Below are positions 23,275-33,450 of a DNA stretch of 64,000 nucleotides, piece after piece. The stretch comes from Diphasiastrum complanatum. Lineage: Eukaryota > Streptophyta > Lycopodiopsida > Lycopodiales > Lycopodiaceae. The notes beneath the pieces were generated by a model. It made no database searches and had not been told where the DNA came from. It was given only the letters and a program-made list of their open reading frames with translations. Made by a program: the position numbers and the translations under genes. The stretch covers positions 1,334,859-1,398,858 of the forward strand of contig CM055096.1 in assembly GCA_029204225.1 (NCBI GenBank). Direction: 5' to 3'. The stretch's first letter is position 1; every line of letters starts with the position of its first letter.

Positions 23275-24363
23275 TCTTACGAAGATGCAGAACTAGTACA
23301 AGAGATATTCGATGGAACTTTACTTCTTGTAAAATTAGAAGAATTCAACAATTTACCTATTGGCAGATACACACGAGCAAAAGAAAAAAAATTTATTGCT
23401 CAAGTGCCAAAGAGATTTGCAGATGGCACACCAATTACATGATGATTCGAATAGACCATAAATATTTATTTCAAACTCGTGTATATGCTACTGATTATGT
23501 GATGCTGAGTTCTGACATTTGAAAGATGTTTGAAGACAATTCAACGCTTGATGTTTGTTCAAACACAATTTGAATCAACCCACTCAAAATTTGATTTTGA
23601 AATAAAAAGTCAAGGTCATATACTCAACAACTGAAGAAATATCTTTACATTTGAACTAACGAATATTCAAAAGGAGAATTATTCGACGACATGAGAGTGT
23701 TCTTTTCTAACGAACAAAGAATTCTTGAATAGAAGATTATGTGTTCACGAGGACGTTTCACATTTGAGGAGGGGGGTATGTGATGCGATGTATTTGCAAA
23801 ATAATGAATATCTACTCGAATATGGCAATATATACTCGAATATGAAGATATGCGCTAGACAATTATATATTATGAAGAGGTCCATATCATTTTTCGGGAT
23901 ATAATGGTTAAGGACTTGTCTTGTACTTAAGGCCAAGACCTCCAGAAGTGAAACGATGTCTGGAACAGCCTTAATCAAGTCACTTACACGAATCAACTAG
24001 ATTCGAATCATCATATTAAACTAGAGTAATTTAAACTCGTAGTTAAATATACCTTTAACTGTATAATGTACATACGTGTAACTCATATATTGGTTAAAGT
24101 ATTCAATGGAGCGATGCACTTGTAATCTCTAGAGGTGTGTTTGTCCGTTCCGTAGGAAATATATAGAAGACATGATTCAGTCTCACACACTGGGAGGTTG
24201 TTCTGGAAATTATCATCAATACACACACACTATAAAAGTAATATTGGTTACTTATAAAATGTTTGTTTGACAACCAGAATATCATTTGACTTCACTACAT
24301 TCGAAGAAGTCAAAATTGTATCAATTAATCAGCTTTTAAGTGTTATCCTCTTGGGGTTCGACA
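23275..24363 (+). mobile_element. 3' end of an LTR element: ORF tail, polypurine tract, LTR
   Basis: An open stretch ends at 23442 (YEDAELVQEIFDGTLLLVKL, ending RFADGTPIT, then TGA). The run GAGGAGGGGGG at 23766-23776 is a good polypurine tract, directly followed by TATGTGATGCG. The LTR would therefore start at 23779 and run to about 24363 (…TTCGACA). Much of it is repeated in inverse orientation at 33060-33450 (for example ATGCGCTAGACAA). That supports a mobile family. The LTR's far end is inferred. Confidence 0.5.
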
Positions 24364-24785
24364 TTAAATACTATACAATTCTATCTCTATTGGTATATCA
24401 CGACAAGAGAAGACATGTGCAGTAGTGTGAAAAAGAAAAGCAGAAAAGCATACACACAAGCACGTTAGGAATGCAAAAAGGAGAAACAAAGAAAGCTATG
24501 TAGAAAAAACTTAAAAAGCAGCAATGGCACCAAATGTTGGAAGTATTTCTAGTTTGTGCGGTGGCTAGATCTAAAGCTTTCAACTGTAAATAAAGAACAT
24601 AAACGGGGAGCACCAAGGCTTCTCAATCGAAATAAAAACTAAGGTTCGGCTAAGGCTTTCCCAACTAGCCAATACCTAGTAAAGAAATAAACCTTGCTAA
24701 GGCTTATTCAACTAGCAAGGTGACTAATTTAATTTTTACCTAATACCCAAAGGGAGATAAAATATAAATTGCAGCGGGAAGCTGT
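24364..24785. other. Non-coding stretch, nothing recognised
   Basis: This is the junction between the LTR above and the truncated end of the next copia element. No feature was recognised. Confidence 0.35.
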
Positions 24786-24790
24786 ATATT

Positions 24791-26627
24791 CTAGAAACAA
24801 TGGCAAAGTTGGTGGATGATTTTTGGTGAGCATTTCTCGGCGAGTAGTTTCATGGCAAAGGCGAGCATCTTTAGCACATGCTCGCCCAATTTTGAGAATT
24901 CTTTGCCTTTGTATTCACCTCCGTTGTCAGATCTAAGGATCTGAATCTTTTTTGAGGTGTGTCGCTCTGCAAATGCCACAAACTTCTTGAAGGAATCAAA
25001 ACACTTCGTGTTTCTTCTTTAAGTAGTAGATCGTGGTCATCCGGCTGTAATCATCTATGAACGTCAAAAAATACCTCGAACCTGAGAGCGAATCCATCTT
25101 CATCGGTCCACAGACATCAGAGTGGACGAGCTCAAGAACTTCCTTGGCTCTTCTTCCCCCATGTGTGAATGGATTCCGATGTTGCTTTCCTATCTGACAG
25201 GCTTCGCAGAACTCAGTTTCAGGCCTTGGAATCTTGAGACCTGTGATTATGTCTTTTCTACTCATGTCATACAGGCTCCGCATGTTCAGTTGATACATTC
25301 TCCTATACCAGAGCTGATCTTCATTTTCTGATGCATTTAGTATGCTATCAAAGTTGCTGATTATCTTGGTCTGGTAGAGGTTTCCTTCTCTGCATCCGAC
25401 CGTCATCAACTTGTTTGTTTGTTTTCTTGATCATACGGCATGTGTTGTCATCGAACAAAACTCGAATGCCAAGATCTACCATCTTGGAGACAAATAGTAG
25501 ATCTTTTCTGAGTGAGGGCACATAGAGTGCTCCTGACAGCTCTGCTTGGCCTGACAGTGTTCGCAGCTGTAGAGTGTCGATGTCTTTGACATCGTGTCTG
25601 CTCCCATCACCTAGAATCACTGCTCTATTATTTTCGAGTTCTCTGAAGTCGATCAAGATCTTCTTGTTGCAAGTGATGTGTGATGTTGCTCCTGAATCAA
25701 TGACTACATCGTAGTCGTATTCAGTGTAGCTAGTTGAAGCTTCATCGAGTATCGTGAAGGCTTCACCTCTATCAGCATCCTTGGATGACTCTACAACATT
25801 AGCCTTTTTAGCTTTGTTCTTTCTTTTTGGGTTGAATCTGCAATCGCATGCAGAATGCCCCTTCTTCTTACAGTGCATGCAAGGTATTCCTAGATTGAAC
25901 CAGCATTTGTTGGCCGTATGGCCTGGTTTGTGGCAGTGATCGCAGGAAGAAGATTGTTGATTCGAGAACTTCGTCTTCTCGAATCTTGGCTTGTTCTTGT
26001 TCTTCTTCTTTCCCTTTGTAAAGAGAGCCTTTTCTTGATCACTGTTTACCTCTCCTTCGTCTCTCATCAGTCTCTCATCAACGACAAGACTGATTGTTTT
26101 ATCGAATGTCATATCTGGTAGACTCAGTATGGGCATTCCTAGCGGTTGATAGGACATCGGTAGAGATTTCATGAAGTACATCAACTGTTGTGGTGCTGGG
26201 ACCTGGTGCTCCTGTCCTGATGCACCGAGTTGAGCGAAGATTGTTTTGATCTTCTCAACGTGCTGATCCAACTGGTTCTCATCTCATCGTATGGATTGCA
26301 GCTGATTGTGAAGGTGCATGACTGAAGCTGCAGTCCTCACTTCATACTTCTGTTTTAATTTTTCCCACGCTGCATGGCTACTTTTGCAGTCTTCAATCTA
26401 CATGAGTAGATCTTCATTTATGGACGAAATGATGATCGCCATTGCACGCTCATCTTTTTTAATCCATTCAGTGCTCCTTGGGTCTCCCTCTGGAGTCTGC
26501 ACCTCTTAGAGTTCGGTCACCGACCAGATGCCTTTGCCCTTCAGAAGCGTTTTGATTTTGAATTTTCAGATTCTGTAATTTGCGCCATCAAGACTGATTG
26601 CTACTCCTGTCTAGATTGTTGTAGCCA
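24791..26627 (-). mobile_element. Ty1/copia gag-protease-integrase remnant with two zinc knuckles
   Basis: Gag starts near 26627 (MATTIQ, then stops at several codons). A 307-codon open stretch, 26271-25348, contains gag (LDQHVEKIKTIFAQL), two CCHC knuckles (CDHCHKPGHTANKC and CMHCKKKGHSACDC) and the protease motif VIDSGATSH. A frameshift leads to 25409-24996 with GAG-pre-integrase (WYRRMYQLNMRSL), the Cys pair of the HHCC finger (FCEACQIGK) and integrase (HSDVCGPM, FLTFIDDYSR). After another break, 24979-24791 has RSDNGGEY and then runs into unrelated residues. RT and RNase H are absent. It is in phase with the primer-binding site and LTR just upstream. Confidence 0.9.
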
Positions 26628-26680
26628 TATTGTGTTGTCCAGAAGAATCTCTGCTGGGATATTAGTAGTGATAATCTGTG

Positions 26681-26693
26681 GGCTCTGATACTA
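26681..26693 (-). other. Primer-binding site of the copia element (tRNA-Met type)
   Basis: The minus strand reads TAGTATCAGAGCC, one base from the standard TGGTATCAGAGCC. It directly follows the LTR end GCGACA and lies about 55 bp before the gag start. Confidence 0.75.
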
Positions 26694-27418
26694 TGTCGCA
26701 AATCTGTTTCTTTTTCGTTTTCGTTTTCGTATTCGCGAACGATTTTATGTCTTTGATTTTTCTTTTGCGCAAAAGCTTCACATGAACCTAGACACGCGAC
26801 TGCACATCACAGAACACATTCTATTATAGCAATCAAGACAAACGACGCAAGACAGGAAGATGCACGAAAATAGAGCAACTGTATTATGTGTTTGATTTTT
26901 AGAGCGAGATCGTCAGTGTCTCGCTCGTTGGTAGAATGACACTCTGCTCTTTCGATGTGTTCTGCTCGTTGGCAGACTTTCATGCACAGCTCTTTCATTT
27001 CTAGTATTTTTTTTTTCTGCTCTACTCGCTACGTCTCTCTCTGTCTCTTACAGAAATTTTGTCTATTCTCTTCTATCCTTTTTGTGATCCAGAGAGGATA
27101 GTTTATATCTCCACTGTGTGGAGTTTACAAGATAGTTAAACATAGAATCACAAGACTAGTTAACGCTAATCAACTAATCAGTTACTCTCCGTCGTTGCCA
27201 CTTGTTTCAGTTGGGCGTGAAGTCTACAACTTCAAGCCTGTTGAGCTACCAGTTGGCAGCGCGAAAGATTCTCCTTCATTTGTTTCGCTTTCTTTTTACG
27301 ATTTGTGAATCGTTCGTCCTTCGAGTCAAGGCACGATGACTTTCGCTAATCGTTCTTGTTCGACCTTTGCTTCGTGTTCGTGTTGCGGCAAAGTTGCAGG
27401 AGTTCACCATTTCTGACA
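26694..27418 (-). mobile_element. 5' LTR of the copia element, about 725 bp
   Basis: On the minus strand it starts TGTCAGAAATGG (27418) and ends TTTGCGACA (26694), a TG...CA LTR. A TATA-like GATATAAAC lies at 27110-27102. Near its end is an A/C-rich CGAAAACGAAAACG run. No 3' partner LTR was found, because the element is truncated at 24791. Confidence 0.75.
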
Positions 27419-27439
27419 CAAAGTGTTATTTACAAGGGA

Positions 27440-28135
27440 AACATCTCTCTTCTTAGAGCAAAAAGAGCCTTCCATAAGCTTCCACTAACTTATGAGATTA
27501 GTTTCTAAACTTGCCATTCTAAGGCTTCTCAACTTCTAACTTAGAACTTAGAATTTTAGAATCTCTAATCTTGAGTCTCTAACTTTAGAACTTAGGATAA
27601 TTTAAGATAACTTAGAATCTTTTATTTCTAGGCTTAAGTTTCTTAAGTTTAAGTTCTAAGTTTGAATTTAAGTTTCTATTTAAGCTTCTACCTATGGACT
27701 TACAAAACACATGCCATAGTAGAAGTTTATTAACTTTTACTCATACATGGACTTACAATACACATGCCACAGAGTTTTATTTCTTTTTTTATTTTTCACT
27801 GTGTTGTTAACAATTTTTTAACAAAAAAATCACACTTAGACTCTTTGGCAAAGAGCTTTTCTCTTCTTAAGATGTCCAAGACAATCCTAAGATGCTCTTT
27901 ATGTAGATCCTCCAAGTTGGCTTTCCTTCAAATAGGATGTGCTTTGGGGTTTGGAAGCCAACTTGGCACCCAAGTTGGTCTTTGCCACGCTTCCCAATCT
28001 AGGTATTGGTAGATTCTCCAAATTGGTATCCTTCCAAGTTGCCCCCCTTCTAAAATAGTATGTGCTTTGGAGAATGGAAACCTTTTTGCCCAAATTGGTC
28101 TTGGTCACGTTTCCCAACCTAAGCAGTTGGTAGAC
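27440..28135. repeat. Simple-sequence drift region and a 107/120-bp tandem duplication
   Basis: Positions 27520-27700 are a slippage-like patchwork of CTTAGAA, TTTAAG and TCTAA words. At 27903-28009 and 28010-28129 two copies of a segment occur, sharing GTAGAT(C/T)CTCCAA, ATGTGCTTTGG, AAGTTGGTCTT / AAATTGGTCTT and CGTTTCCCAA / CGCTTCCCAA. A third copy starts and stops at about 28130. No coding function was recognised. Confidence 0.6.
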
Positions 28136-28139
28136 TTTC

Positions 28140-28770
28140 TAGGTCTTATCCAGTTGTTTGGGTGGTACTATTAGTCAACCCCTATGGTTGTAGATGACCC
28201 TCATTTTCTGTGTGTCGGTTTTTCCCGGTTGGGTCGGCTTTCCATGTGCGTGCATTGCTTGCCCATTGGTCTGCTTAGTGCTGAAAACTTGCCTAAACTT
28301 TTGTATTAGGGTTTTCACAATATTTCGGCATCGACACATTATTTTTTGGCGATAAAATTTCTACAATATTTTTTTTTTGCCGGTTCTTTTCGGCTTTTGC
28401 AACATTCATGACTAGGGCTCCTTCAACAAACTAGTTTCCCTGAAAATACACTAGGCAACCATATATTAGTAAAACCAACTCAGTACATGGTGAAATTTCT
28501 AGCACGACTATGTCGGCTATTTTTACAACTGGCCAAAAAGCCGCAAAACATTTTTACAAGCCATTTCTAAGGCCTCAAACTTTTCTCTAGCCGCATTTAG
28601 GGCATGTTGGGACCCACTTCTACAGTCAATTTTAATGCCGGTTTTACATGCCAATTTTTTTACAATTTTGCCAAAATAAAGCCCAATATTAGCCCGATTT
28701 TCCATGTGAAAATATTGGCTAACATCATGACGACATCCGAATCTTCAATCACTGAATCTATTGTTGTCAT
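28140..28770. other. Non-coding stretch, nothing recognised
   Basis: Contains repeated CGG-type words (GCCG, CGGTT) in an AT-rich background. A short minus-strand frame at 28523-28705 has no recognised motif. Confidence 0.3.
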
Positions 28771-29171
28771 CTACTCTATCAGAGTCTTGAATTGATTTAT
28801 GTGATTTTCAATAGAATCTCCTTCTAACATTTTGAGTGAGAAGAACTTTCTCCTTATATGTAGCTTCAAAGTGACATCTCTCACTTCATAAAGTGTACTC
28901 AATATATCCCAAACTTCTTTCAAAGATTGGGCTTGTCTTATATGGCCAATCTGTGTGTCGAAGATGTTAAGGGTGATTAAGGCGAAAACCTTACCATAAG
29001 CTTCCACTTGAAAATGGCCTGCTCATCGACATTGGAAATAAATTCAATACCTGCAACTATATCCCATAGTTCTTTGGCCATCAGTGTGACCTTCATCTTG
29101 AATTTCTATAAGTGATAATTCGAACCATCAAGTTTTTCTACCATTAGAGCAGACTGCGATTGCAAATCCAT
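28771..29171 (-). mobile_element. Ty1/copia gag N-terminal fragment
   Basis: Gag starts at 29171 (MDLQSQSALMVEKLDGSNYH), has stops and a frame change, and continues in 29007-28771 (FDTQIGHIRQAQSLKEVWDI and FFSLKMLEGDSIENHINQFK). It ends abruptly at about 28771. The start closely resembles that of the element at 1301 (MDPQSKASLIVDKLEG). It lies downstream of the primer-binding site and LTR that follow. Confidence 0.85.
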
Positions 29172-29316
29172 GAGGAAGTTTGGGATGAGTGTATGCAGAT
29201 AATAGATTATATGACTTTCAAACAATTTTCATAAGTTTCTACTCTGTATCGGAACAAATTTTTCGATACTGTATTCTCTAGTTAACTGACAACTTAGATA
29301 TCAAACAATAAACCTT

Positions 29317-29380
29317 GCTCTGATACCATGTGGGTATCAGATAAAGGAATAAAATAGTATAAATTATCGCTCTGATACCA
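29317..29380 (-). other. Duplicated tRNA-Met primer-binding site
   Basis: TGGTATCAGAGC occurs on the minus strand at 29380-29369, directly after the LTR end ACA, and again at 29328-29317. The two copies lie 52 bp apart. The first is in the canonical position. The second suggests a local duplication in the leader. Confidence 0.75.
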
Positions 29381-30052
29381 TGTACTTGTAAAAGTACAGT
29401 ACTTTGGACCTTAAATGAGCCTAATAATGACTCACAAGAGGGATTGATTAATTGATTAAACTTTGAATGCAAACTTGACATCACAAATCAAGATCTCGAT
29501 TGGCAAATCAAGCAAGAGCAATCATAAATCATTAATCATAGTGAAGATCCAACTCCCACACATGTGGTACGACCTTCAATACAGCCTATATACAACAAAT
29601 CAATTTTAGAACACTTAGATTTCACTTAGATCCAAATGGAAACAAAGTAGAAGTCGAGATATCCTCTTAGCTCTCAAAAAATAATCTAAGGCATTACTAC
29701 GGAGAGATGATGATACATAGAAAGGCTCTTCCCGACCTCGAGTTAGGTGAAAATCTAGTATGTAATAAGGAGATGATTGAGCATTTTTTTCCTAATTTTC
29801 CATTCTAGCTAACCCTTGAGTTTTGCCATGTTGGTGGCTAGATTGATCAACCTACTCCATAAATTTAGGGATTTGGTCCTATAATGTAGGAATCATCACC
29901 AAACAAACTTGATCAACCCTATGAACATAATCTAACCTACTCTAGTGTAGATTCACATGTGGCACCATAGCCTCACACATGTGGGACCCACCAATATACA
30001 TATTTACATGGTTTAACTAAGCTAGATTTGCCAATTTTGGCAACTTTTCACA
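29381..30052 (-). mobile_element. Complete copia LTR, 672 bp, shared by two element bodies
   Basis: On the minus strand it starts TGTGAAAAGTTGCC (30052) after the purine tract TTTGAGGAG and ends CAAGTACA (29381) just before TGGTATCAGAGC. The upstream side carries reverse-transcriptase sequence (30130-30425) and the downstream side a primer-binding site and gag. It therefore acts as 3' LTR of one element and 5' LTR of the next. It contains CACACATGTGGGACC and CCACATGTGTGGG. Confidence 0.8.
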
Positions 30053-30129
30053 CTCCTCAAATCTAGCTTTGAAAACTATGATACAATTACTCCAAGTAAT
30101 GATCTTAGTCAAATAAATTACGGAGCCTA

Positions 30130-30425
30130 TAAGCCTTCTATGGAGAGTGTGTCCTCAAAGGATGCTTCATCACTACTTATAGATGTTTTTACATTTTATT
30201 CCATTGGAGTCTCAATGCCTTCATTCCAAAATCTATCTAAGATGGACGTAGCATATTAGTAGATTGACATATGAAGCTAAAATCCAATTCTCTTATGACT
30301 TCTATTCCTAGAATGAAGTGCAATAGGCCGAGATCAATCATCCTAAATCTTTAGATAGAGCAATTTTAACATCTCATTCCATCTAGATCATTTTCACTTA
30401 AGATTATGTCATCAACATACAATAC
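30130..30425 (-). mobile_element. Copia reverse-transcriptase C-terminal fragment
   Basis: The minus strand from about 30420 reads VLYVDDIILSENDLDGM, with the catalytic YVDD. After stops and a frameshift it continues RMIDLGLLHFILGIEVIREL. These are RT fingers-to-thumb motifs of Ty1/copia. The upstream half of RT is replaced by the GC-rich minisatellite at 30428, and RNase H is missing before the LTR. Confidence 0.8.
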
Positions 30426-30427
30426 AC

Positions 30428-31085
30428 ATGGTACGGTTTGGATGTGTCATCAAAAAACGCAAGCCATCATCGAAGCTTGCTGAATTCTCATGCACAAGTA
30501 TGTCCGAGGTGCCTCCCTTTGGAGCACGTGCGTGGCCGAGGATTCCCACGATATGGTTTGGGTGTGGCATTGCAAAGCACAGGCCAACGTTGGAGCACAG
30601 TGAATTTTCGCGCGCAAGTATGTCCAAGCGCAGAAGAGGCGCCTCCTGTTGGCGCGCGTACTTGGCCGAGGTTTCCCATGGTACGGTTTGGGTGTGTCAT
30701 CAAAAAGCGCAAGCCATCATCGGAACGCACTAAATTCTCATGCACAAGTATGTCCAAGGCACCTCCCATTGGCACACGTGCCCGGCCAAGGATTCCCACG
30801 GTACAGTTTGGGTGTGGCATTGCAAAGCATAGGCCAGGGTGTGGCCTCACAAAGTGCAGGTTAGCGTCGGAGCGCGGTGAATTCTCGCATGTAAGTATGT
30901 CCAACGTAGGAGCAGCGCCTCCCGTTGGCACGCGTACACGGCCGAGGATTCCCATGGTATGGTCTGGGTGTGGCATCGTAAAGTGCAGGCCAGCGTTGGG
31001 AGCGTGATGAATTCTCGCACACAAGTATGTCCCCAGCACAGGTGAGGCGCCTCTCGTTGGCATGCGTGCACAGTCGAGAATTACG
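30428..31085. repeat. GC-rich minisatellite, five units of about 121-155 bp
   Basis: Units begin near 30428, 30549, 30678, 30799 and 30954. Each starts with (C)A(T/C)G(G/A)TA(T/C)(G/A)GT(T/C)TGG and contains a CAAGTATGTCC block and a GGCGCCTCC-type block. Two subtypes alternate: A (TGTCATCAAAAA, then GCAAGCCATCATC) and B (TGGCATTGCAAAGC, then AGGCCA), in the order A-B-A-B-B. This indicates amplification of an A-B dimer. It is markedly richer in GC and CpG than its surroundings. Long frames on both strands (189 codons plus, 214 minus) are by-products of the repeat. Confidence 0.9.
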
Positions 31086-31089
31086 CTGA

Positions 31090-31740
31090 CTACGACGGTG
31101 ACATCAGCTTGGGCACTAGTGAACCAGAGCATAGGAGCTCCAATGCATGTGGTAAGGGCTTGCCCCGCTCGGGATCTTGGACAACAGGTTGGGCATGACC
31201 CTCAGCAAGCTAGGCATGACTTTTCAATAAGTTGGGCATGACTTTTCAAAATTGATCCTATCTCATAAATTAAGTTATACATTAATACAGCAAAAATCAC
31301 AACAGCATGACACATAAATTAAAAAAAGAACACAAGACGTGGATACAATCTATTGACATTTAGAATGTTTAAAATCTGCCATGTTTAATATCAGCCTTCA
31401 TAAGCGCCAAGTGTATTGAGTTAATTATAGATCCTCTGCCTGGTCAATGCTTGGAACAGTTCGATATCTTCATTAAGGGCTGGTGCACATACATGTTGTT
31501 GTTTTGATCAAGCCCAAGCACTTTGAGGAAAACATAGTACATGTGCTTTCATGCTAGATAGGGCTTCTCCTCCAAGTGCCTTTTTGGAAAATCAGGATAG
31601 GTACACATAGGGCTATTAGTGATATGAACATCATAGACTATGTGAGGGTCAATTGGGGAACTAGTCATTAAAAAAAAAAATTCATGTTTTAGATCTCTCA
31701 CGACCTTCACATTTACCACTTTTCCATCAATGGTAAGTGC
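31090..31740. other. Stretch without clear features
   Basis: Follows the minisatellite. Minus-strand protein-like fragments of the next entry may extend into it. No firm feature. Confidence 0.3.
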
Positions 31741-31743
31741 TCT

Positions 31744-32926
31744 CTATATCCATAGCAACGTTGCGGCTGATATTCTAGTTCTGTATTTGAAATGTCGGCC
31801 ATCTCGGCTTGTCGAGGGATAAGGTGGCATGTTCTTTGGCTCTTTGACATGGTGGGCAACTTTCGATTTTTCTACAGTTTGAGTCGAATGACACACATTT
31901 GCAAGCATTGATTCAAGTTGGAAATCTGCAGTTGTGAGCAAATCAGTCTCTTGTTGTATAAGTTTTGTTCCCTCAGCTACTGACCATACATTGGGGGGTC
32001 TTCACTGGCTTTTGGAATACGCTTTTGTCTAAATCCCATGTGTGTGTGCAGTTATCATTACATAACCACATCATTTGTTGTGTGATGTCATTCAAATGTC
32101 TTCTCGCCTCGAAAAAGTAGGGGGCAAGAGTTCCTTTTGAAATGTTCAGTATCATATGTCCACATTTTCCTTGGCCTTGTATCCAAGCAAGGCACTTCAC
32201 ACGGTTGTTTAAAGTTCTTTGATTGTCCAAAAGGCATTGTGAATTTGACGCTCCACCAAAACTTTGCCGTTGGCTAGGTAAATCATGTCGGCGTGGTGCT
32301 TATCAAGGTCTTGGGCTTCGGGTGGGGTGGAACCAAAATGGGTTTTCCTAGGATGCCCCTTGTTTCTACGATCCACATTGTGTACATTGAATCCAGGCCT
32401 GTGGCTACCTTCTTCGTCGTCTTCAACATTAACCAAAGGAGTTTCTTCTTGCAAATAGTCTCTCTGTCTCCTTCCAAGAGTGGCTGCCGAGGCATTCGTG
32501 TGCCAATCACTACCTCATTCACAGTTCTAACGACAACTGTGGGTTTGTTTGGCTTTCTAGAACTACTTTTGTTTATAAGATTCTCGAGGCTTGGGCCCTG
32601 TCCAATATGTCGGCCAGACAGATATGCATGTTGTTTTGCGCTTTGCAACATAGCATTTGACATGTCAGACACACACGCATCATACAAAGAAATCATCTTT
32701 TTGCTTTCCTCACCATCCAACCAACCGCCATGTTTGGATTCTAACAAATTTGTGTGTGGTGTGTTTGCTCCTTCCACATCATCCAGAATCTGCACATAAC
32801 AGTTGTTTAAGGTTATTATATATTTTCTCTACATGAGCAATGTGAAACTTTCAACCTAAGAGTCATACCACTTACTGCAACCATGTATTCTCCCCAATGG
32901 GGGATGTGGTTATTCCACCAACTCAT
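31744..32926 (-). pseudogene. Unrecognised two-exon ORF and its broken downstream part
   Basis: On the minus strand a first exon, 32926-32876, reads MSWWNNHIPHWGEYMVA and ends at a GTAAGT donor. An 86-bp intron ends at GTGCAG, and exon 2 starts at 32789 in phase 0. It stays open to 32283 (168 codons), including KHGGWLDGEESKKMISLYD and GPSLENLINKSSSRKPNKP. From about 32454 a second frame (to 32209) looks more protein-like (LVNVEDDEEG; YLANGKVLVERQIHNAFW), suggesting a frameshift. Further pieces follow at 32230-31973 and 31941-31744. I do not recognise the family. It may be a gene of a DNA transposon or a decayed host gene. Confidence 0.4.
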
Positions 32927-33059
32927 ACTTCACGGAAACACAGCAAACGACTATAATGAATATCATACTGTCTGACCAAAGAATGATTTAAGTAATGTGC
33001 ACGATATTGCTAGTAGACCCGAAGTCACTCAAACACAGCAGTGCGAAGAATAGAGATTA

Positions 33060-33450
33060 AAGGAAATAACCTTAGACGCTCTATTCACTTCTTCAATCTC
33101 AAACATACAATAACTCTCTTTCTCTCTCGGTAATGTGAGAATGAAGTGTGTCTGTATTTATATCCTACAGAGAAAACAAACACACCACTTGAAATTCCTA
33201 GTGTGATGCTCCATTTACAAATTCTAGTTAACATATAAATTACAAGTACATGTAGTTGTACAATCGATGGTTCGTTGTGGCGAGACGAATCTAGTCGCTT
33301 CGTATTATAGGCGTCGCTTCATTTCAGGAGGTCTTGTCCTTAAGTAAAAGACAGGTCCTTAGCAATTACATCCAAAAAATGATATAGGCCTCTTTATAAT
33401 ATATATTTGTCTAGCGCATATCCTCATCTCCAAGTATATATTGGCATTTC
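33060..33450 (-). mobile_element. LTR fragment, inverse copy of the LTR at 23779-24363
   Basis: The plus strand here matches the minus strand of 23779-24290: TCTAGCGCATATC, AATGATAT(A/G)G(G/A)CCTCTT, GGAGGTCTTG and AAACAAACACACC against GACAAACACACC. It is thus a second, diverged copy in inverse orientation. It ends at the start of the copia gag at 33441. Confidence 0.6.

Noticed and set aside
30428-31085. Possible CRISPR-like array
   Set aside because: Units of 121-155 bp are homologous along their full length without unique spacers, and the context is a plant nuclear genome.
30438-31132. Frames of 189 (plus) and 214 (minus) codons
   Set aside because: Both run through the minisatellite, whose unit lengths keep frames open by chance; no domain is seen.
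32293-32799. 168-codon plus-strand frame
   Set aside because: The minus strand has a splice-linked first exon and more protein-like composition, so the plus frame is taken as its shadow.
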